16,869 nt of DNA, taken from NCBI GenBank assembly GCA_025455795.1, contig JALOLW010000039.1:1-16869 (forward strand), given 5' to 3'. The notes below the pieces were generated by a model. It ran no database searches, was not told the origin of the DNA, and was given only the letters and a program-made list of their open reading frames with translations. Each line of letters starts with the position of its first letter. Within the stretch, counting starts at the first letter, position 1. Of the stretch, positions 6,354-14,836 are shown one piece after another. The translations under genes were made by a program, and so were the position numbers. The DNA comes from Spirosomataceae bacterium. GTDB taxonomy: Bacteria > Bacteroidota > Bacteroidia > Cytophagales > Spirosomataceae.

Positions 6354-6364
6354 TTGTCGAAGAC

Positions 6365-6724
6365 TTACGGATTTCCGATTTTGCCGCCTTGAGCGGCATT
6401 TTTCTTTTTAAGGAGGTCTATCTCGCGTTGCATCTTTTTGAGTTTGCGGCGAGTTTCTATTCGGTACAGGCTTTGTGCCCTAAAAATCACCGCCTGACCC
6501 AGCAAGGAAAGCCCCGCGTTGATAATCACCAAACTGTACGTTCCCATCAATACCCACTGGCGAGTAGGGGCGTTGGTGTGTTTAAGGTGGCTTGCTTCAC
6601 TAAACACGCACAGCCCATAACCCACAAGTACCAAGCTCAACGGTGCCAAAATCAGCCATTTGGTACGGAGACTCATGCGCTTTACCAATTTTTTTCCCGG
6701 AGGTTTTTGTGTCTTTGGAATCAT
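6365..6724 (-). CDS. small two-helix membrane protein with C-terminal coiled coil, unknown function
   Basis: A protein of 119 residues with a very basic N-terminus (PGKKLVKRMSLRTK), two hydrophobic segments (about residues 24-43 and 58-80), and a charged, heptad-like C-terminal helix (RIETRRKLKKMQREIDLLKK), so both ends probably lie in the cytoplasm. I do not recognise a named family. The 3' end of the coding sequence doubles as the intrinsic terminator of the convergent small gene. The upstream region is AT-rich, with an inverted repeat at 6770-6796 and a near-match -7 box (TACTTATG at 6776-6769). Confidence 0.72.
   Translation of the reverse strand: MIPKTQKPPGKKLVKRMSLRTKWLILAPLSLVLVGYGLCVFSEASHLKHTNAPTRQWVLMGTYSLVIINAGLSLLGQAVIFRAQSLYRIETRRKLKKMQREIDLLKKKNAAQGGKIGNP
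6382..6409 (+). terminator. intrinsic terminator of the small basic protein gene
   Basis: TGCCGC (6382-6387), loop CTTGA, GCGGCA (6393-6398), then TTTTTCTTTTT to 6409. This is a classic rho-independent structure on the forward strand. It lies within the last codons of the convergent gene 6365-6724, so the DNA serves as both terminator and coding sequence. Confidence 0.72.
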
Positions 6725-6769
6725 TTTTGTTGAGGAAATTACTTGTTGTTTGTTATTTATTATTTAAAC

Positions 6770-6796
6770 ATAAGTATCAGATTATCAAATACTTAT
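6770..6796. repeat. 8-bp inverted repeat in AT-rich divergent region
   Basis: ATAAGTAT (6770-6777) and ATACTTAT (6789-6796) are exact reverse complements with an 11-base spacer. The element overlaps the candidate -7 box of the small membrane protein gene, so it could be an operator. The region is AT-rich, which raises the chance of coincidence. Confidence 0.3.
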
Positions 6797-6901
6797 TGCC
6801 AAACAATAAACCGCGTAAAAACAAATAATCATTTTTTGTTAAGAATATTAGTGTCAGTTTTGCCCGAAAAATAAAAACTTTGGGGCAACAATCGTTATTT
6901 T

Positions 6902-7669
6902 ATGAAACAAATTATCAGTTGGGTAGTTCGCAACATCCCCCGAAAATATTTGCAATTGGTCGCGCATTTTGCCGCCAAACTTATCTCGGTTTTTTACGTA
7001 GGCAATCAAGTCGAGTGTACCGTTTGTGGTAGTCAATACCGCAAGTTTCTGCCCTACGGACGGCGTGGCCGCGACAATGCGCTCTGCCCCAACTGCCTTT
7101 CGCTTGAGCGGCATCGGTTGATGTACCTGTACCTTCAACGCAAAACCAATTTTTTCAAAGACAACCTTAAACTGCTGCACGTGGCCCCAGAATACTGTTT
7201 CATAGACCGTTTTGAAAAACAAAAAAACTTGGACTATATCACCGCCGATATTGAGTCGCCGTTGGCCAAAGTCAAGATGGACATTCACCAGATTCCGTTT
7301 GAAGCCAACACCTTCGACGTGGCTTTTTGCAATCACGTCATGGAACACGTAGATGACTACGTGAAAGCTACTTCTGAGCTTCATCGGGTACTCAAACCGG
7401 GCGGTTGGGCCATCATTCAGTCGCCGCAAGACTGGACCCGCGCCACCACCTACGAAGACGCGAGCATCACCGACCCGCGCGAGCGCGAGAAGCACTTCTG
7501 GCAAGCCGATCACTTGCGGCTTTTTGGGCGCGATTATGGGCGGTGTTTGGAAAAAGGCGGCTTCACCGTCGTAGAAGATAGATTTGTGATGGACGAACTC
7601 ACCTCCACCGAAGCCAAACGCTTCGCCTTACCCATCAACGAAGTGATTTATTTGTGCAAAAAATCGTAG
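6902..7669 (+). CDS. class I SAM-dependent methyltransferase with N-terminal zinc-ribbon-like Cys4 motif
   Basis: A protein of 255 residues. It starts with a basic, partly hydrophobic helix. Cys39-x-x-Cys42 and Cys62-x-x-Cys65 (CTVCG and CPNCLSLERHR) then form a probable zinc-binding unit. The Methyltransf_11-like fold follows: LLHVAPEYCF (residues 91-100, motif I position but without the usual GxGxG), an acidic Asp116 after the second strand, FDVAFCNHVMEHV (138-150) and VLKPGGWAII (163-172). This architecture is common in Bacteroidota and often occurs near surface-polysaccharide genes, but the substrate is unknown. The Uma2-like gene follows after 24 bases on the same strand. A weak promoter (TTTG at 6835-6838, CAGTTTTG at 6855-6862) precedes it. 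The long frame on the opposite strand is a shadow. Confidence 0.85.
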   Translation: MKQIISWVVRNIPRKYLQLVAHFAAKLISVFYVGNQVECTVCGSQYRKFLPYGRRGRDNALCPNCLSLERHRLMYLYLQRKTNFFKDNLKLLHVAPEYCFIDRFEKQKNLDYITADIESPLAKVKMDIHQIPFEANTFDVAFCNHVMEHVDDYVKATSELHRVLKPGGWAIIQSPQDWTRATTYEDASITDPREREKHFWQADHLRLFGRDYGRCLEKGGFTVVEDRFVMDELTSTEAKRFALPINEVIYLCKKS

Positions 7670-7693
7670 ATTTGACAAAAAATCTTCAACGCT

Positions 7694-8260
7694 ATGGCTG
7701 TGGAAATCTTAGAACGTCGTTTCACCTACACCGATTACAAAGAGTTGGATGTGGATGACAATTTCTTGTACGAACTTTTAGAAGGTGAACTCGTGAAAAA
7801 ATCTGCCCCAAGTCCTCAACATCAGCGTGTTTTGCGTAATACGTATGACATCGTAGGGCCTTATGTCAAAGCTAAAAAATTAGGAGAAGTCTTTTTTGCG
7901 CCGATTGATGTGTTTTTGGACGATGAAAGCGTTCCCGTGCCTGACTTGGTGTTTGTGTCCAGTGCCAAAGCCTCGCTGGTGACTGCCGACGGCATCATGG
8001 GTGCGCCCGATTTGGTGGTAGAAATCATTTCGCCAAGCTCCATTCGTCGTGACCGTTTCCAAAAATTTCGGCTCTATAAGCAGTTTGCGGTAACAGAATA
8101 TTGGCTCATAGACCCTGCCAACCAAAGCATCGAAATCCATCATTACAACGCCACCGAAAAAGACTACGACTTGTTTTCGTTTGGGGTATCCAAAGGCGAG
8201 GTCAGGTCCAAAGTGCTGCCCGATTTGGTGATTGCGGTAGAGCAAATTTTTGGGGAATAG
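7694..8260 (+). CDS. Uma2-family (DUF820) PD-(D/E)XK nuclease-like protein
   Basis: A protein of 188 residues, the usual length for the family. Signatures: YELLEGELVKKSAPSPQHQ (residues 26-44), PVPDLVFVSS (Asp84), APDLVVEIISPSS (Glu110, the acid of the ExI strand), the RRDRFQKFRLYKQF helix, and VTEYWLIDP. These are the core elements of Uma2 proteins, which have the restriction-endonuclease fold and are abundant in cyanobacteria and Cytophagales. Biological roles are mostly unknown; many copies sit alone, as here, with no toxin or methylase partner. It may be cotranscribed with the methyltransferase gene 24 bases upstream. Confidence 0.88.
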   Translation: MAVEILERRFTYTDYKELDVDDNFLYELLEGELVKKSAPSPQHQRVLRNTYDIVGPYVKAKKLGEVFFAPIDVFLDDESVPVPDLVFVSSAKASLVTADGIMGAPDLVVEIISPSSIRRDRFQKFRLYKQFAVTEYWLIDPANQSIEIHHYNATEKDYDLFSFGVSKGEVRSKVLPDLVIAVEQIFGE

Positions 8261-8315
8261 TCCTCCCGCGCGGTGGATTCGTCGCAGGGGAGTACGATTA
8301 TTGAGGTAGTTTTTG

Positions 8316-8323
8316 TAGTTTTG
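8316..8323 (+). promoter_or_regulatory. -7 box of the PIG-L deacetylase gene
   Basis: TAGTTTTG matches TAnnTTTG exactly and is followed by CCC. It lies 25 bases before the ATG at 8349. No convincing -33 TTTG is seen at the normal distance. Confidence 0.5.
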
Positions 8324-8348
8324 CCCAAAACCCGAAAACTGACTCCCA

Positions 8349-10841
8349 ATGAGAAAAATCGCCCTTTTCAGTTGCTTCATTTTTTCACTTTTTGTTAGTC
8401 TCCTCCACGCCCAAGTCAAGTCCGTCAGTTCGAGTGAGATACTGCTCAACCTCAAAAAACTCAATGTCGTAGGCAGTGTGATGCACATAGCAGCCCACCC
8501 CGACGACGAGAACAACCTGCTTCTGGCCTACATGGCCAAAGAACGCCTGCTCCAAACCCAATACTTCTCTCTCACCCGTGGCGACGGCGGTCAAAACCTC
8601 ATCGGCTCGGAGCAAGGTGAGTACATCGGCCTGATTCGTACCCAAGAACTCCAAAATGCTCGCCGTATCGAAGGCACCGAGCAGTTGTTTACGCGGGCGT
8701 ATGATTTTGGCTTTTCCAAGACCCGCGAAGAGACCTTGAAGTTTTGGGGTGAAAGCAAAATACTGGCCGATGTCGTATATATCATCCGAAAATACCAACC
8801 CGACGTCATCATCACACGCTTTCCGCCTGATGCCCGCGCTGGACATGGGCATCACAATTCGTCGGCGTTTTTGGCCGAGGCGGCCTACAAGCTTTGCGGC
8901 GACCCGACGCAGTTTCCCGAACAACTCCAGTACGTAAAACCCTGGAAGCCAAAACGGTTGATTTGGAACACGTACTCGCCTGGCTTTCAAAACAACAAAC
9001 CCGGTGACAAAGGCTCGTACATCCCGCTCGATATGAGTGGTTTTAATCCCTATTTGGGGAAATCATATACTGAAATCGCCGCCGAAGCCCGCAGTATGCA
9101 CAAAACACAAGGTTTTGGGGCTGCCCCCAACCGTACCACGCGCATTGACTACTTGCTACACAAAGACGGTGTACCTGCGCGCAAAGACCCTTTCGATGAC
9201 ATTGACCTTACTTGGGGGCGTGTTCCCAACAGCGCGCGCGTCGCCCAACTGATAGACCAAGCGATTCGCAACTACAACATCAACTTTCCAGCTTCGTCGG
9301 TGCCTACGTTGGTGGCTGTTCACAAAGAGTTGAATAAAATGGATGCTGACAACCTGTACGTCCGCGCCAAAAAAAGCGAAGTCGAAACCCTGATTCAACA
9401 ATGCTTGGGGCTGTGGTTTGAAACCAATCCTATTGACTATGCGGTAGTAGCTGGCGACCAAGCGGCGGTCAAATTGAACGTAGTCAAACGGGCGGAGTTT
9501 CCCGTCAAACTGACCAAAATACAGTTTCAAGGGGCGGCTTTTGACACTACGCTCAACGTCAATCTGACTACTTTTGAAGCCTTTGCTCTCAATCTGACTC
9601 GGCCTACGTCCAAAAACCTGAAAATTACGCAGCCGTTTTGGTTGGCCAAACCTATCAAAGACCGGGTGTTTCAGATAGAAGCCCCTCACCAAGTTGGCCC
9701 TGCCGAAAACACCCCCGAACTCCAAACGAGCTTTACATTTTTGATTGAAGGTCAAGAGTTTACGTTTACCAAGCCGTGGGTTCACAAATACACTGAACCC
9801 TCAGATGGAGAGATTTATCGGCCCTTTGAAGTGCGCCCCGAAGTCACGACCAACGTGGCCGAGCAGGTGTATGTTTTTGCCGACAATCAGCCCAAAAACG
9901 TGGACTTGGTGGCCAAAGCCAACCGCGCCAATGTGTCGGGTACGCTACGGGTAGAAGTACCTGCGGGCTGGCGCGTTGAGCCGGCTCAGTTGCCGTTTTC
10001 GTTCAAAGACAAGTACCAAGAGCAGCGTTTTACGGTCAAGGTGTTTCCGTCAGTACAAAGTAGCGAGGGCAAAATCCACCTCGTGGCCGAAACCGCCAAC
10101 GGCAGCACGTCGCACGGATTGCGGACGATTGAGTTTAAGCACATTTTAGCCCAAACGGTGTTTCCGCCCGCGGAGGCCAACTTGGTCAAATTGGACATTA
10201 AAAACAAAGCCACCAAAATCGGCTACATTGCTGGGGCAGGCGATGAAGTTCCCGCGGCTTTGCGCCAAATGGGCTGTCAAGTCACCCTGCTCGACGAGAC
10301 CGAGTTGAACAAAAACTTGGGCATTTACGACGCTATCGTGGTGGGCGTGCGTGCCTACAACACCGAAGACCGCATTGGATTTTTCCAAAACAAACTCATG
10401 GAATACGTCAAAAACGGCGGTACGATGGTGGTGCAGTACGCCACCCTCGGATTTTCGACCAATAGCCTAAAAGTGAAGGAAATAGGACCATATCCATTCA
10501 AAATAAGCCGCGACCGTGTCACTGACGAAGAAGCCAAGATGACGTTTTTGGCCCCGGCGCATCCGCTCCTCAATACCCCCAACAAAATCACCGATGCCGA
10601 CTTTGACAAATGGGTACAAGAACGTGGGATTTACTTTGCCGTGGACTTCGACAAAGCCTATACCCCCCTCTTCAGTTGTGGCGACCCCGGCGAAGCCGAG
10701 AAAAACGGTAGCTTGATTTACTGTCAGTACGGCAAAGGACATTTTATGTACACGGGTTTGGCGTTTTTCCGCGAACTACCCGCAGGCGTACCCGGTGCGT
10801 ATCGGCTGTTTGCCAATATGATTTCTTTGAGCAAAAAGTAA
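8349..10841 (+). CDS. exported PIG-L (LmbE) family deacetylase, large multidomain form
   Basis: A protein of 830 residues with a signal peptide (1-21, ending LLHAQ). The N-terminal third is a PIG-L domain: MHIAAHPDDEN with metal ligands His50, Asp52 and Asp53, the SLTRGDGGQNLIG loop, and the second zinc motif GHGHHNSS (His166 and His169). PIG-L enzymes remove N-acetyl groups from amino sugars using zinc. The centre (about 380-620) is beta-rich and looks like immunoglobulin-type or NEW3-type domains (VAEQVYVFADNQPKNVDLV, VPAGWRVEP). The C-terminal part (about 625-830) resembles a glutamine-amidotransferase/ThuA-like Rossmann domain (YDAIVVGVRAYN, VKNGGTMVVQYAT). The same three-part plan is known from other Bacteroidota. 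The substrate is probably a periplasmic or external glycan. It has its own -7 box and may extend into the lipoprotein gene 77 bases downstream. Confidence 0.87.
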   Translation: MRKIALFSCFIFSLFVSLLHAQVKSVSSSEILLNLKKLNVVGSVMHIAAHPDDENNLLLAYMAKERLLQTQYFSLTRGDGGQNLIGSEQGEYIGLIRTQELQNARRIEGTEQLFTRAYDFGFSKTREETLKFWGESKILADVVYIIRKYQPDVIITRFPPDARAGHGHHNSSAFLAEAAYKLCGDPTQFPEQLQYVKPWKPKRLIWNTYSPGFQNNKPGDKGSYIPLDMSGFNPYLGKSYTEIAAEARSMHKTQGFGAAPNRTTRIDYLLHKDGVPARKDPFDDIDLTWGRVPNSARVAQLIDQAIRNYNINFPASSVPTLVAVHKELNKMDADNLYVRAKKSEVETLIQQCLGLWFETNPIDYAVVAGDQAAVKLNVVKRAEFPVKLTKIQFQGAAFDTTLNVNLTTFEAFALNLTRPTSKNLKITQPFWLAKPIKDRVFQIEAPHQVGPAENTPELQTSFTFLIEGQEFTFTKPWVHKYTEPSDGEIYRPFEVRPEVTTNVAEQVYVFADNQPKNVDLVAKANRANVSGTLRVEVPAGWRVEPAQLPFSFKDKYQEQRFTVKVFPSVQSSEGKIHLVAETANGSTSHGLRTIEFKHILAQTVFPPAEANLVKLDIKNKATKIGYIAGAGDEVPAALRQMGCQVTLLDETELNKNLGIYDAIVVGVRAYNTEDRIGFFQNKLMEYVKNGGTMVVQYATLGFSTNSLKVKEIGPYPFKISRDRVTDEEAKMTFLAPAHPLLNTPNKITDADFDKWVQERGIYFAVDFDKAYTPLFSCGDPGEAEKNGSLIYCQYGKGHFMYTGLAFFRELPAGVPGAYRLFANMISLSKK

Positions 10842-10918
10842 TATTTCAACCGCTCATCCGTTTTGGTTTGCGTACTTATTTCTCAAAAGTCATCTTCGCG
10901 TTCAAAATCCCAAACAGC

Positions 10919-11701
10919 ATGAATCATTTATTTGTCAAACGTTCCCTGACGTGGGTCGTCGGTAGTGTTTTTTTGTTGAGTAGCTGCCACTTAGAAACCG
11001 AAAAAAAGGCAGTTGCCAACGCCCCCGTCCATACGCTTATATTTATTGACAAAACCCAGAGTGTCAATGTCAATAAAGCTTTTGTGGCGCAAAAATATCA
11101 GCAAATTTTGACCGAACTCGTTGAACAAAACATTCGTCAAAAAGGCGACAAATTGGAAGTATATTTTATCCACGAAAACACCCAAAAAGCGCGGGCGTTG
11201 TCGCTCACTTGCCGCACGGAGGTAGAAGACATGAGTGCCATGAACGCCACCGACCGCGAGGCCGCCGAGACAACCACGGGCTTGACCTTGCAACGCGAGC
11301 GCATGGTGTTTTTGAAACAAGCTATGGGTAAATTGGCGATGCAAAACACCGGTAATTCACAGCGTTTTACCGATATTTGGGCTGCCTTGCCCGTCATTGC
11401 CAAAGCGGGCGAAACGGGCGCGGAAGTAAAAGCCTATTTTTTGAGCGATATGATTGAGAGCATGAGAGGTACAGGCCGCCGTGATTTTCATTCCAATCCC
11501 CCCAGCAGCAACAACGAAGCCGACCAATGGGCCAAAGCCGACGCCAAACAGATGCAGCAGTACGCCCTCAATGCCGCCGAAATCAAGCTGGCGCTGCCTT
11601 TTGAACCCACCAGTAGCACCAAAGAAAACAACCCCACCGTGACGCAGTATTGGACGACGCTCCTCCAAGAACTTGGCGCAGGTACGGTGGACGAGATTTG
11701 A
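10919..11701 (+). CDS. lipoprotein with von Willebrand factor A-like domain
   Basis: A protein of 260 residues. I chose the ATG at 10919 over the in-frame upstream start at 10868 because it gives a proper lipoprotein signal: basic start, hydrophobic run, and VFLLSSC with Cys23 as the lipidated residue. The mature part opens with a strand [11 protein letters not shown]; Asp44-x-Thr46-x-Ser48 resembles the metal-binding DxSxS of VWA domains. [12 protein letters not shown] (Asp177) stands where the second MIDAS loop is expected. The protein is therefore likely an envelope-anchored VWA-like protein with a protein-binding role; the exact family is not recognised. A 1-base gap to the acyltransferase gene indicates cotranscription, though no functional link is obvious. 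Confidence 0.7.
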   Translation: MNHLFVKRSLTWVVGSVFLLSSCHLETEKKAVANAPVHTLIFIDKTQSVNVNKAFVAQKYQQILTELVEQNIRQKGDKLEVYFIHENTQKARALSLTCRTEVEDMSAMNATDREAAETTTGLTLQRERMVFLKQAMGKLAMQNTGNSQRFTDIWAALPVIAKAGETGAEVKAYFLSDMIESMRGTGRRDFHSNPPSSNNEADQWAKADAKQMQQYALNAAEIKLALPFEPTSSTKENNPTVTQYWTTLLQELGAGTVDEI

Positions 11702-11702
11702 C

Positions 11703-12257
11703 ATGAGAAAAATCGCGATTGATTGCCTAACTGCCCTTTACGCCTTCAAAGATTACCTCTTTCGGGAGTGGGTCATGCGAGTGCCGTTTTATGTCTTTCG
11801 TCGGTTTTTTATCAAACATACCATCAAACACCTTGGAAAAGAGGGTTTTGTGATGATGGAAGTGGAGTTTAGGAATGGGAAAAATATCCACATCGGTGAC
11901 CACTGCTTCATCAACAAACGCACGCTACTCGACGGGCGCGGTGGCCAGCTTCTCATCGGCAACAACGTGGACATTGCCCAAGAAGTCAATATCTGGACCC
12001 TCACCCACGACCCCCACCACGACTATCACAATGTAATAGGTCAAGATGTCATCATCGAAGATTATGCTTGGATAGCTTCCCGCGCTACGCTCATGCCCGG
12101 AGTGCGTATCGGGCGTGGGGCGGTAGTGGCAGCGGGCAGTGTCGTCACCAAAGACGTTCCCCCAATGACCATCGTTGCGGGGACTCCCGCCAAGCCCATC
12201 GGTGAGCGGCAAAGCGGCCTCAAATACCAACTCACTTGGCAACCGTGGTTTAAGTAA
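11703..12257 (+). CDS. hexapeptide-repeat acyltransferase (WcaF/WbbJ-like)
   Basis: A protein of 184 residues starting at the ATG at 11703, one base after the previous stop; the in-frame upstream start at 11673 lies inside the preceding gene. After an N-terminal basic helix (residues 20-45), the left-handed beta helix is visible as hexapeptide rungs: [66 protein letters not shown]. The loop [11 protein letters not shown] (about 100-110) carries the probable catalytic His, and [10 protein letters not shown] closes the fold. Members transfer acetyl or other acyl groups from CoA to sugars in capsule, O-antigen or colanic acid synthesis. The acceptor is unknown, and no glycosyltransferase is adjacent. 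Confidence 0.87.
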   Translation: MRKIAIDCLTALYAFKDYLFREWVMRVPFYVFRRFFIKHTIKHLGKEGFVMMEVEFRNGKNIHIGDHCFINKRTLLDGRGGQLLIGNNVDIAQEVNIWTLTHDPHHDYHNVIGQDVIIEDYAWIASRATLMPGVRIGRGAVVAAGSVVTKDVPPMTIVAGTPAKPIGERQSGLKYQLTWQPWFK

Positions 12258-12278
12258 TTTCACAAAAACATAAACCGT

Positions 12279-12313
12279 TTTGGCGGTTTGTTGGGTACGA
12301 AAACGTATTTTTG
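12279..12313 (+). promoter_or_regulatory. promoter of pgk
   Basis: TATTTTTG at 12306-12313 matches TAnnTTTG exactly. TTTG occurs at 12279-12282 (23-bp spacing) and at 12287-12290 (15-bp spacing) as -33 candidates. The leader to the pgk ATG would be about 100 bases. It holds two small inverted repeats (CTGAT/ATCAG near 12342-12357 and GTGG/CCAC near 12391-12402). Confidence 0.5.
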
Positions 12314-12421
12314 TAGCCTAAAATCCTAATTTAAACATGGACTGATTTCACCATCAGCCCCAATAAATGAACAACAATTAACTGATAACAGTGGCTTGCC
12401 ACACTCACCCACTTCCCTTCA

Positions 12422-13609
<1,188 letters not shown>

Positions 13610-13632
13610 ATTTAATGTTTTCTCAGTATTTC

Positions 13633-13671
13633 CTTTTAAGCGACTTCAGATGATATGGGGTCGCTTAAAAG
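13633..13671. terminator. bidirectional hairpin between pgk and the PAP2 gene
   Basis: CTTTTAAGCGAC (13633-13644) pairs perfectly with GTCGCTTAAAAG (13660-13671) around a 15-base loop. It lies 23 bases after the pgk stop and 3 bases after the end of the convergent gene. The A/T-rich stem base gives a short U-rich tail to either transcript. Confidence 0.65.
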
Positions 13672-13674
13672 ATA

Positions 13675-14253
13675 TCAAACCAGCATCGTTTGGTAAAACA
13701 AGCAGCCAATCGTAGCCCCCAAAGAAGCCCCAATAAATACCTCTTGGAGCGTATGCCGCCCCAATGCCACGCGAGACCAGCCCACCAAAAACGCAAATCC
13801 TATTAGCCCCATCCCCGCGCTAAAACTTACGGAAAGCGTCAAAAAACCTATCAAAAAGGCGTAACCTGTGTGGAGTGACGTTTTGGTTTTGAAATTCACC
13901 AAAAAAGAAGCCGCCGCCAACAACCAAGCCGCTACTGCTCCACTGATTACGTGACGAGGCTGGTGGGTAAAATACAGCACCGCAATAAGTACCGCCAAGA
14001 TGCCCATCGCAAACAAATACAAAGACGGTCTTTTGGTCCGAGCCGATACGTCGTGGTCGGCGTATTGACCCGCATTGACGCGGCGATTGATGTACCAAAA
14101 TACAGGACCGACCCCCACCAACAGCAGTATGCCTGTAAGGATAAGGGCTTGACGAACCTCAAAACGCTGAAAATTGGCATAAACAGCGGCCAGTACGGAC
14201 AAAACGAGTGGGTTGCCTACGAAAGAAATGATTTTGGCGATTTTTTTCTTCAT
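13675..14253 (-). CDS. PAP2-family membrane phosphatase-like protein
   Basis: A protein of 192 residues with about five or six hydrophobic segments. The three phosphatase motifs can be placed: ARTKRP (residues 71-76, end of the K-x6-RP motif), KTSLHTGYAF (Ser126 and His128, the P-S-x-H motif position), and SRVALGRHTLQEV (Ser160, Arg161, His167), where the usual Asp after the His is Glu171. The family removes phosphate from lipid phosphates such as phosphatidic acid or undecaprenyl pyrophosphate at the inner membrane. Activity here is likely but not certain given the Asp-to-Glu change. The ATG at 14253 follows a perfect -7 box at 14331-14324. It converges with pgk. Confidence 0.82.
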   Translation of the reverse strand: MKKKIAKIISFVGNPLVLSVLAAVYANFQRFEVRQALILTGILLLVGVGPVFWYINRRVNAGQYADHDVSARTKRPSLYLFAMGILAVLIAVLYFTHQPRHVISGAVAAWLLAAASFLVNFKTKTSLHTGYAFLIGFLTLSVSFSAGMGLIGFAFLVGWSRVALGRHTLQEVFIGASLGATIGCLFYQTMLV

Positions 14254-14323
14254 GTCAAAACCTAGGTTTCACTCCCCCAAAACCATCTGAATGAGGTGCA
14301 GAGGTCGTTGGGATAGCGTTCTA

Positions 14324-14331
14324 CAAACATA
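14324..14331 (-). promoter_or_regulatory. -7 box of the PAP2-family gene
   Basis: TATGTTTG on the reverse strand matches TAnnTTTG exactly, with TAGAACGC following. It lies 70 bases upstream of the ATG at 14253. In the same gap no exact box is seen for the forward gene at 14462; TGCATTTG at 14396-14403 has one mismatch. Confidence 0.5.
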
Positions 14332-14461
14332 CAAAAATTAGTGTCTAATCGAGCTTTGGTGAGAAAAACTGCATGAGAACAGTCATTTATTTGGCTGCAT
14401 TTGGTCATAAAATATAACTTCCCGACAGCCCATTTTCGCTCAGAACTAAATATCCATTCAA

Positions 14462-14737
14462 ATGATAACCTCAGTAATTAGCGTTGAAAATCTAAAATGC
14501 GGCGGCTGCGCCAACAGCATCAAGTCGGCCATCGTGAAACTAACGGGCGTGTCGGACGTAGCCGTAGATAAAGAAACATCGGTGGTAACGGTCAATTATG
14601 ATGACGCATTGCTTACCAGAATGACGTTGGTAGAAAAACTCAAAAGTTTGGGTTATCCCGAAGAAAATACCGAAAACGATTTATTGACCAAAGCCAAGTC
14701 GTACGTAAGTTGCGCCATCGGACGCATCGGGGAGTAA
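14462..14737 (+). CDS. HMA-domain (heavy-metal-associated) protein, copper-chaperone-like
   Basis: A protein of 91 residues. Residues 1-66 form the HMA ferredoxin-like fold: VISVENLKCGGCANSIKSAI with the metal-binding Cys13-x-x-Cys16, the VDKETSVVTVNYD strand pair, and LVEKLKSLGYPE as the last helix and strand. A C-terminal extension of about 25 residues (LLTKAKSYVSCAIGRIGE) adds Cys84. The family carries Cu+ or similar soft metals to P-type ATPases and other targets in the cytoplasm. No ATPase or CopY/CueR-type regulator is nearby, so the partner is elsewhere. The gene is divergent from the PAP2 gene and ends in a bidirectional terminator shared with susD. Confidence 0.87.
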   Translation: MITSVISVENLKCGGCANSIKSAIVKLTGVSDVAVDKETSVVTVNYDDALLTRMTLVEKLKSLGYPEENTENDLLTKAKSYVSCAIGRIGE

Positions 14738-14784
14738 GTACTAAAAACTACGAGGAACTTTCGAAGATGTTAGTCCCCAGAGCG

Positions 14785-14816
14785 AAAAAAAGCCCCTACG
14801 CATAGGAGCTTTTTTG
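14785..14816. terminator. bidirectional intrinsic terminator between the HMA gene and susD
   Basis: An A-run followed by AGCCCCTA pairs with TAGGAGCT followed by a T-run around the loop CGCA (14799-14802), with a single C/A mismatch. The A-run before and T-run after make it functional in both directions, as expected at this convergent junction. Confidence 0.8.
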
Positions 14817-14836
14817 CTTAAGTACACCGACATTCG

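Noticed and set aside
6854..7513. 219-residue open frame on the reverse strand
   Set aside because: It lies antisense to the methyltransferase gene, whose motifs are clear; its protein has no recognisable domains and mirrors the GC-rich codon pattern of the sense gene.
9156..9785. 209-residue open frame on the reverse strand
   Set aside because: Shadow of the PIG-L deacetylase gene; no start context or domain support.
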